18,766 nt of DNA from the NCBI GenBank assembly GCA_021647535.1, contig JAKIUO010000037.1, positions 1 through 18,766 on the forward strand, written 5' to 3'. Position numbers and translations under genes: made by a program. How positions within the stretch are numbered: the first letter of the stretch is position 1; every line of letters begins with the position of its first letter. Of the stretch, positions 1 to 5,197 are shown piece by piece. Source of the stretch: Hyphomicrobiaceae bacterium (GTDB lineage: Bacteria > Pseudomonadota > Alphaproteobacteria > Rhizobiales > JAKIUO01). The notes under the pieces were generated by a model. The model was not told where the DNA came from. It ran no database searches and saw only the letters and a list, made by a program, of their open reading frames with translations.

Positions 1-920
1 TGCGCGACTTCCATGGCGACCAGCGAACATTCGGTGCCAAAGCCGCTCTTGGCCATACCAAAGCCGCCAACAATCCCGGCCAGCAGGGTGGTGAGAACAT
101 AGAACCAGCCCTTGGCATCGACGGACTTGCTGAACGAAACCAGCTCGCCTTTTTTGAGATGTTGCAGGCTTTCCGGGTTGAAGATCCCGCCATAAACGGC
201 AACTCCAAATATGGCGACCGAGAACAGGAGGGCAAGCCAGAAGATTGGTCGTCTGGTGCCGTTATAGCCCGCTTTATAGGTGGCCGCTTCGCCGCTATCA
301 TTGCCCTTTGCATAAGAAAGCGTTTCTTGATGTTTGAAATAGGGCGCAATGCCTGTGCGGCTCATGACCCAGAAGGCCGTGGCGCCGCCAACGGCCATCA
401 TCGCTGCGGTGACAAAGGAATGGATATTGAGCAGCGGAATGCCGCCGAGCAAATGGTTGAGCGTGCAGCCCCCCGCCAGCCGCGTGCCATAGCTGAACAA
501 CATGCCGCCAAGGAAAGAGACAAACAGCACGCGGGCCGGATAATGCGCCCAGATGCGGCTTTCCTTTTCGGAAGTCGCCACCAGCCAGCCGCCGATCATC
601 ATGCCGACAATCGGCCAGCCGACACCCGGGATAAACGCCCCGCCTGTCGAGGCGATGCCGTCAATGGCTTTGCCGTAAAGCTCGAAATCGGGCAGGTTGA
701 ACAGGTTGTAAAACGACACCTCCAGCCCCCGGAACATTTTGCCAAGATCGGTGGTGACGGTGATGGGTTTGAGGGATGGGGGTTTGCCAGCTTGCACCTT
801 TGACACCCACAGGCCGATCATATAGATCACCTGCGCGATGCCAAAAGTGATGCCAGCCCAGAAGAACGGCCATTGTTTGGTCATGGCCCGTTTTAGCAAT
901 GTTTGATTTTGCATGGACAT
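1..920 (-). CDS. YeeE/YedE family sulfur-compound transporter, 3' end cut by window edge
   Basis: Seen: an open frame enters from the left edge and begins at ATG 920, with GGAGAG at 928-933 and a 7-base spacer; a second in-frame ATG lies at 914. The visible 306 residues are rich in hydrophobic segments and Gly-rich turns. They include GTRLAGGCTLNHLLGG near residues 146-161, and a second Cys in GFGTECSL close to the cut end. Known: small-residue motifs around conserved cysteines are typical of the YeeE/YedE (DUF395) membrane proteins, which take up thiosulfate or related sulfur compounds. Inference: an inner-membrane importer of a sulfur species; the substrate cannot be read from the sequence. 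It lies 218 bases downstream of the Crp/Fnr regulator gene on the same strand and has its own ribosome site. The C-terminal part lies outside the window. Confidence 0.85.
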   Translation of the reverse strand, partial: MSMQNQTLLKRAMTKQWPFFWAGITFGIAQVIYMIGLWVSKVQAGKPPSLKPITVTTDLGKMFRGLEVSFYNLFNLPDFELYGKAIDGIASTGGAFIPGVGWPIVGMMIGGWLVATSEKESRIWAHYPARVLFVSFLGGMLFSYGTRLAGGCTLNHLLGGIPLLNIHSFVTAAMMAVGGATAFWVMSRTGIAPYFKHQETLSYAKGNDSGEAATYKAGYNGTRRPIFWLALLFSVAIFGVAVYGGIFNPESLQHLKKGELVSFSKSVDAKGWFYVLTTLLAGIVGGFGMAKSGFGTECSLVAMEVA

Positions 921-1138
921 GGGAAATCTCTCCAGAGGTTGATGGGAACGCTTGTTTAAATCCTGAAACAGCGGATCTGCATTCAGGGGGGTAAACAGCG
1001 TGCGATATCTGGAGCTTATGGCGCGGGGCAAGGGTTTGACTGCAACCTGGGTATCAGTTTTTTGTGAATTGAACGATAATGGGTTGGTTGCGTCAATATG
1101 ACTATAGAGGAGCTGAGGCAAAAATTATGGCTCAGCCT

Positions 1139-1792
1139 TTATTTCTTGTTGCCAGGTTTTGGCAGCTGGTAATGATCTGTCCGGTTTAGCAGAGTCTCTA
1201 TTTTCTCGATATGGATATGCCCGTGATTGAGACGGATCAGTCCGCGCTTGCGCCAATGTTGCAGATGGCGGTTGACGACGGCGCGCACCGATCCGATCAG
1301 ACTGGCCAGCACCTCGTGAGAGAGATTGTTGATCAAAGGAATATGGAAATGGCCGTCTTTCTTGCGATCAAGATGGCGCATGATGAGGTGCGCCAGCCGC
1401 GTTTCCGTATCATGCAGGGCGAGGTCGCCGCTTAGGTGGGCAAGGGTACGGATCTGCTGGCCCAGATAGGGCAGAAAGCTGAGATTGAATTCGGAGTGAC
1501 TGCCGATCCATTGGCGGGCCTGGGTCGTGCTGATGGTCAACAGTTCCAGATCATCAATGGCAATCAGGACGCCCTCACAAGGGCTGTTGGTGAGAAGCTG
1601 TAGCACGTCGAAAATATCGCCCGGTGACAGCAGAAACAAGGTGATGGTGCGGCCGGTATCTTCATTGATGCGCTCGACGCGCACGCGGCCCGAGACAATG
1701 ATATGAAAACGGTCTCTGATCTGCTCGAAGGGGACCGAGCGCTTCTTGTCCCAATGCTCAAGATGAAACCGTTCCAGCATATCATCCAGCAA
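1139..1792 (-). CDS. Crp/Fnr-family transcriptional regulator
   Basis: Seen: an N-terminal cyclic-nucleotide-binding-type beta barrel (GRVRVERINEDTGRTITLF, then LSPGDIFDV), a linking helix, and a C-terminal winged helix with LSHEVLASLIGSVRAVVNRH followed by WRKRGLIRL. Known: this is the Crp/Fnr layout, in which a sensory domain controls dimeric DNA binding. No N-terminal cysteine cluster is visible, so it is probably not an oxygen-sensing Fe-S Fnr; the ligand is unknown. Start: the coordinates use TTG at 1792, the most upstream usual start codon, giving 217 residues. The frame stays open to a stop at 1883-1885, and the upstream codons look like genuine family sequence (see 1793-1867), so the true protein is probably about 242 residues. 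It follows the LOG gene closely and is probably cotranscribed with it. Possible targets include the downstream YeeE-type gene. Confidence 0.85.
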   Translation of the reverse strand: MLDDMLERFHLEHWDKKRSVPFEQIRDRFHIIVSGRVRVERINEDTGRTITLFLLSPGDIFDVLQLLTNSPCEGVLIAIDDLELLTISTTQARQWIGSHSEFNLSFLPYLGQQIRTLAHLSGDLALHDTETRLAHLIMRHLDRKKDGHFHIPLINNLSHEVLASLIGSVRAVVNRHLQHWRKRGLIRLNHGHIHIEKIETLLNRTDHYQLPKPGNKK

Positions 1793-1867
1793 AGTATCAT
1801 CGAGTTGCGCGAACAGGGGGGAGTTCTTGAGGATTGGTTTTAAAGTTTTTATTTGTGTGATGGGGAT
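1793..1867 (-). other. Probable N-terminal extension of the Crp/Fnr gene without a usual start codon
   Basis: Seen: this stretch is open and in frame with the regulator and encodes ...LKPILKNSPLFAQLDDT, joining directly to LLDDMLERF. Known: Crp/Fnr proteins normally begin with a helix carrying an L...PLFxxL pattern, exactly what is encoded here. No ATG, GTG or TTG occurs in frame between the stop at 1883-1885 and the TTG at 1792. The best-placed codon is ATC at 1865-1867, 7 bases after a good ribosome site. Alternatives are a start codon lost by mutation, a sequencing error, or use of the internal TTG. Confidence 0.5.
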
Positions 1868-1874
1868 GGTTTTA

Positions 1875-1882
1875 TCCTTCTT
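1875..1882 (-). promoter_or_regulatory. Ribosome binding site pointing to a non-AUG start
   Basis: AAGAAGGA on the minus strand, between the LOG stop codon (1896-1898) and the Crp/Fnr gene. The spacer to ATC 1865-1867 is 7 bases, ideal for initiation there. It is more than 80 bases from the TTG at 1792, so it does not serve that codon. The site suggests that initiation happens, or once happened, at the ATC. Confidence 0.45.
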
Positions 1883-1895
1883 TCAAAATAGCGTT

Positions 1896-2771
1896 CTATG
1901 CAGGCGGCTTGCCTTCATAGTAATCCAGAATGACGTTGACGGCCTCCTCTGCTGTTTCGACGATGGTGAACAAGGACAGGTCCTGGCGGCTGATTAGCCC
2001 CTCCGAGGCCAGAAAATCGAGATTGACGGCTTGTGACCAAAACTCTTTTCCCAGTAGCACAATCGGCAGGGCGGAGACTTTTTTTGTTTGCACAAGGGTG
2101 AGGATTTCAAAGACCTCGTCAAAGGTGCCAAAGCCACCGGGGAAAGCGACAAGCGCTCTGGCCCGCATCAAAAAGTGCATTTTGCGCAGGGCAAAATAGC
2201 GGAACTGGAAACACAGCTCTTTCGAAATATAGGGGTTGGGGACCTGTTCAAAGGGCAGGTCTATATTGAAGCCGATGGAGCGTGCGCCGACCTCATCAGC
2301 CCCCCGGTTGGCGGCTTCCATTATGCCGGGACCGCCGCCGGTTGCGATCATGAAATCGCTGCGTTTTTCATCCATGAAACGCTGGGAAACGATGGCGGCA
2401 AATTTGCGGGCCTCGTCATAATATCTGATATATTTTTGTTGTCGCTGCAGGATGTCTTGTTGCTGGGCGAGATCTGCATCTTTGGGGTTGGCTGTGATCC
2501 GGCGTTGCAGTTCAACCCTTTGCGCATCAAGCTGTTCTTGTGAGCGCAGGCGGGCGCTGCCAAAGACAATGACCGTGGAGCGCACGTTCTGTTGTTGCAG
2601 GGTCCATTCGGGTTTTTGATATTCCAGTTGCAGGCGAACGGCGCGTAAATCATCATGTTCAAGAAAGTCGGGGTCGTTGGTTGCCAGTCGATAACTCGGA
2701 CTGTCAAGCAATTGACGGGTCCGTTGATCGGAGGCTGTTTGTGGGGGCGAATTCCCTGACTTTTTCGACAT
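1896..2771 (-). CDS. LOG-family (lysine-decarboxylase-like, TIGR00730-type) protein, long form
   Basis: Seen: 291 residues with GGGPGIMEAANRGA at 145-158, RKMHF at 196-200 and PGGFGTFDEVFE at 211-222, in a Rossmann-type order. Known: the PGGxGTxxE motif and the upstream Arg-Lys pair mark the LOG/YgdH-type family. The characterised short members release cytokinin or nucleobase from nucleoside 5'-monophosphates. This one is about 100 residues longer than classical LOG (about 190), with an N-terminal extension that includes a Gln-rich helical stretch around 85-115. Inference: a cytosolic nucleotide-processing enzyme; the substrate is unknown and the old name lysine decarboxylase should not be used. 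Start: ATG 2771; no other in-frame start is close, and AAGGA lies 13 bases upstream, rather far. It starts 51 bases after the TetR gene ends, so cotranscription is likely. Confidence 0.85.
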   Translation of the reverse strand: MSKKSGNSPPQTASDQRTRQLLDSPSYRLATNDPDFLEHDDLRAVRLQLEYQKPEWTLQQQNVRSTVIVFGSARLRSQEQLDAQRVELQRRITANPKDADLAQQQDILQRQQKYIRYYDEARKFAAIVSQRFMDEKRSDFMIATGGGPGIMEAANRGADEVGARSIGFNIDLPFEQVPNPYISKELCFQFRYFALRKMHFLMRARALVAFPGGFGTFDEVFEILTLVQTKKVSALPIVLLGKEFWSQAVNLDFLASEGLISRQDLSLFTIVETAEEAVNVILDYYEGKPPA

Positions 2772-2822
2772 GAGTGCGCACCATTCCTTGCGGGGTTGCG
2801 GGTATATTGCGGCGGGTTTTTC

Positions 2823-3431
2823 TTATTCGGTTTTTTCAAATCCATTTAGCTGAAGTTCAAGCAGGCGCTGCCCTTCTTTTGGCAGATCGAAGCTGCGATT
2901 GTTAAGAGACCAGCGCATGGCCAACCCCTGAACAAGCGCCAGAATGAGATAGGCGGCGTCGTCGGGGTCGATCGTTTTTTTGAAATGCCCCGCCTTTATT
3001 TCGGCGGCGATCAGTTTGGAAAAATGCGCGTGTCGGCTTTTGATCAGACCGGCGAAAAAAGTCCGCAGCTGGTCATTTTCGGCATGGAGTTCGCGCGAAA
3101 ATAAAATGGCCGGGATGGCGGGAGTGGTTTCGATGAACCGCAGATGGCCAACAAAATAGTCACGCAACTCATCGATGGGCCGGGCGTTCTTCTTCTTCTT
3201 GGTCAAGGCGATCTTCGTTTGCATCAGCTTGCCAATATGCTGGCCAACGGCTTCCCAGATGGCCCCTTTGGTCGGAAAATGCCGGAAAATGCCGGGTTTG
3301 GAAATGCCGACCTCTTTGGCCAGCGCTTCAGTTGTCAAACGATCAGGTCCGACCTCTCCCGCCAGACGCAAGGTCACTTCAATGATTTCGGCCTTGCGTT
3401 CTTTGGCGCTTTTTCTAACTCGTGGCTCCAT
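2823..3431 (-). CDS. TetR/AcrR-family transcriptional regulator
   Basis: Seen: 202 residues from ATG 3431. Residues 12-58 form the TetR-type DNA-binding domain, with LTTEALAKEVGISKPGIFRH as its helix-turn-helix and FPTKGAIW after it. A long helical ligand-binding region follows, containing a Lys run near 90 and a Trp near 185. Known: TetR proteins are dimeric repressors released by small ligands, often controlling nearby efflux genes. Start: the frame can be extended to TTG 3482, but that overlaps the preceding gene by 26 bases and reads like a non-native leader; ATG 3431 has GAGAG 4 bases upstream of its short spacer and fits the usual family N-terminus. The gene sits in a minus-strand run, two genes from the divergent yhiI-rbbA-yhhJ operon, which is its likeliest target. 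The ligand is unknown. Confidence 0.87.
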   Translation of the reverse strand: MEPRVRKSAKERKAEIIEVTLRLAGEVGPDRLTTEALAKEVGISKPGIFRHFPTKGAIWEAVGQHIGKLMQTKIALTKKKKNARPIDELRDYFVGHLRFIETTPAIPAILFSRELHAENDQLRTFFAGLIKSRHAHFSKLIAAEIKAGHFKKTIDPDDAAYLILALVQGLAMRWSLNNRSFDLPKEGQRLLELQLNGFEKTE

Positions 3432-3456
3432 CGGTCTCTCGCTTTTTATCTGCGCT

Positions 3457-3819
3457 TCATTCCTTGGGGATCGTAAACTCAATCCCTTCCGAATTGCGAT
3501 ATTTATTGCCGCCTAAATGTTCGAAGGTCAGGCAGGTCTTGCCTTTTTTCGGGCCGCTGGTCAGCATCATGCATATACCATCTCCCTTATATTTCCATGT
3601 GCCAGCTCCAGAAAAGATCGGGAAATGCATTTTGACCGTGCCGTCTTTTTTGTAGAATATCTTGACGGACATGCCCATGCGTTTGGCGTTGAGCGTCTTG
3701 CCAATAATTTCTGTGGCAATCTGTTGCTTGCTCAAAATATCGCTGGCCCAAGAGGGTGATGAAGGCAGGGCTGCGGTGGCAAGCGCAGACAGGATCATGA
3801 TTTTTTTAATGTGTAACAT
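3457..3819 (-). CDS. Small secreted protein, possibly DUF995-like
   Basis: Seen: 120 residues. It starts with a typical Sec signal peptide (Lys-containing N-terminus, hydrophobic stretch, likely cleavage after WAS near residue 25-26). The mature part of about 95 residues is a beta-rich pattern: YKKDGTVKMHFP, GAGTWKYKGDGICMML, then KTCLTF and GNKYRNSEGIEF. The two cysteines (in ICMML and TCLTF) could form a disulfide. Known: short secreted alphaproteobacterial proteins of the DUF995 type have a similar G-T-W...C...C pattern; the match is by eye and tentative. Start: ATG 3819 with AGAGG and a 5-base spacer. It is the first gene of the minus-strand run, 25 bases before the TetR gene, and faces the export operon across a divergent promoter region. 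Function not known. Confidence 0.75.
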   Translation of the reverse strand: MLHIKKIMILSALATAALPSSPSWASDILSKQQIATEIIGKTLNAKRMGMSVKIFYKKDGTVKMHFPIFSGAGTWKYKGDGICMMLTSGPKKGKTCLTFEHLGGNKYRNSEGIEFTIPKE

Positions 3820-4186
3820 TTGATACCTCTTTGTTGTTGTCTCAAACTATTTTCTCTCATCATCAGCACTGGTCGAGATGCCAGATTTTGGGCGCTGGAC
3901 TGATTTTTGATCTCGATCATGTCACTTTCCGATAGGAAGCTGAGCATATGAGTTCGCTTGTCGCGGCGGAAGATGATCGGTGATTGCGATTTTTTTACTT
4001 CTCAATCAAAATCATTTATGTTAGCAATAGATCACTAACTAAAAATCAAGTCAAGTGTGAATGATAATTTTGGCTTGAGGTGTTGAAAGAGGCAAAAAGC
4101 AAAACGGATGGACATGAAGGAATAGTTGGGCAGGGACATTCATTCGTCCTGCCTGACCTGAACAGTCCAGAAAGGAAGGGAAGCTT
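3820..4186. other. Divergent intergenic region between the small secreted protein gene and yhiI
   Basis: No convincing gene in either direction. It is AT-rich around 3985-4075, as expected for promoters firing both ways, but no pair of -35/-10 boxes is clear enough to call; GATAAT at 4063-4068 is the best -10-like hexamer for the plus strand. It contains the palindrome at 4020-4039, described separately, and the ribosome sites of both flanking genes at its edges. Confidence 0.6.
4020..4039. promoter_or_regulatory. Candidate TetR-type operator palindrome
   Basis: GTTAGCAATAGATCACTAAC is an imperfect 20-base dyad: 7 of 10 pairs match, including the outer five (GTTAG/CTAAC). Known: TetR-family repressors commonly bind palindromes of this size and style with conserved outer arms. 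Its place in the divergent region, about 150 bases upstream of yhiI and with a TetR gene nearby, suggests that it controls the exporter and perhaps the regulator's own operon. Binding is inference. Confidence 0.4.
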
Positions 4187-5197
4187 ATGATCTGGAAAAC
4201 AGGTGCTTTTTTACTGGTGGCGGCACTCGCAGCAGCAGCGGGTTTTTTTGTCTGGCAAAACAACAAGCCCCCCGAATTGCCGTCAGGCTTTACCAGTTCG
4301 AATGGCCGTCTTGAGGTGCAGCGCACAGATATCGCTGCCAAGTTCCCTGGACGTATCAAGGAAATTCGGGTGCGCGAAGGCGACACGGTTGAGGCCGGGC
4401 AGGTGCTTGTTGTTATGGATACGGCAGAACTGGAAGCCCAGCTTCTTGAAGCAAATGCGGCTGTTCTGGAAAGTGAGCAACTACTGGATCAGGCTGTTGC
4501 TCTGTTGGCCCAGCGCAAAACCGACGTTGCTCTGGCCAACAAAGAATACAAGCGTTCCTATGCTCTTGGTAAAAAAGGCTATACTCCAAGAGAAACGGTT
4601 GATCAGCGGCGTGCTGCGCTGGCAACGGCCAAAGCGGCGGAGCGTTCGGCCAGCGCCGGGATCAAACGGGCAAAAGCTGGTATTACTGCAGCCAAGGCGC
4701 GCGCCAAAAGGCTGGAGGAAAACCTCAAGGATTATGTGTTGCTGGCCCCGCGCGATGGGCGCATCCAGTATCGGCTGGCGCAGCAGGGTGAGGTTGTCGG
4801 GGCAGGGGGCAAAGTCTTGACCCTGCTTGATTTATCAGATGTTTATATGACAATATTTCTGCCGACAAAGGATATTGGCAGGCTGGAAATCGGGGCGCAG
4901 GCGCGTATTGTTCCTGATGCAGCGGCGCAATATGTCATCCCGGCAAATGTGTCCTTTGTCGCTTCTGATGCGCAGTTTACCCCCAAATATGTAGAAACCC
5001 GCACGGAACGCGAAAAGCTGATGTTCCGGGTCAAGGTGCGTTTGCCGCAAGAGGTTCTGAAGCGCTATGCAAAGCGCGTCAAGGCCGGGGTCACCGGTAT
5101 GGCCTATGTCAGGCTGTCGCCAGAGGCAAAGTGGCCTGATTATCTTCAGGTTAAACTGCCATCCGTCCAGACACCAGCAAAGGGAGCGGAGAAATGA
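4187..5197 (+). CDS. yhiI: HlyD-family periplasmic adaptor subunit of an ABC exporter (YhiI homologue)
   Basis: Seen: 336 residues. An N-terminal membrane anchor spans about 5-23. A lipoyl-like half follows at 40-80 (AAKFPGRIKEIRVREGDTV), then an Ala/Lys/Glu-rich helical hairpin at about 80-182. The second lipoyl half includes LLAPRDGRIQYRLAQQGEVV, and the C-terminal barrel contains FTPKYVETRTEREKLMFRVK at 264-283. Known: YhiI and YbhG are membrane-fusion proteins that link an ABC-2 exporter in the inner membrane to the periplasm or an outer-membrane channel; that barrel motif is characteristic of the group. Start: ATG 4187 behind a purine-rich AGGAAGGGAAG site. Its stop overlaps the rbbA start by four bases (ATGA, 5194-5197), indicating translational coupling. 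The identity rests on the sequence together with the three-gene order. Confidence 0.9.
   Translation: MIWKTGAFLLVAALAAAAGFFVWQNNKPPELPSGFTSSNGRLEVQRTDIAAKFPGRIKEIRVREGDTVEAGQVLVVMDTAELEAQLLEANAAVLESEQLLDQAVALLAQRKTDVALANKEYKRSYALGKKGYTPRETVDQRRAALATAKAAERSASAGIKRAKAGITAAKARAKRLEENLKDYVLLAPRDGRIQYRLAQQGEVVGAGGKVLTLLDLSDVYMTIFLPTKDIGRLEIGAQARIVPDAAAQYVIPANVSFVASDAQFTPKYVETRTEREKLMFRVKVRLPQEVLKRYAKRVKAGVTGMAYVRLSPEAKWPDYLQVKLPSVQTPAKGAEK

Noticed and set aside
159..803. Long plus-strand open frame of 214 codons
   Set aside because: It is antisense to the YeeE/YedE gene, whose frame on the other strand has clear family motifs and a good ribosome site; the plus-strand product is His/Ala/Arg-rich with no domain.
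953..970. TGTTT...AAACA dyad with an 8-base gap upstream of the YeeE-type gene
   Set aside because: Five-base A/T-rich half-sites are easily met by chance and do not match a Crp or Fnr consensus.
1112..1136. GCTGAG/CTCAGC hairpin just after the Crp/Fnr stop codon
   Set aside because: Six-pair stem with a 13-base loop and no T run in the minus direction; too weak to call a terminator.
3432..3482. TTG 3482 as the start of the TetR gene
   Set aside because: It would overlap the preceding gene by 26 bases and add a leader unlike the family; ATG 3431 is better.
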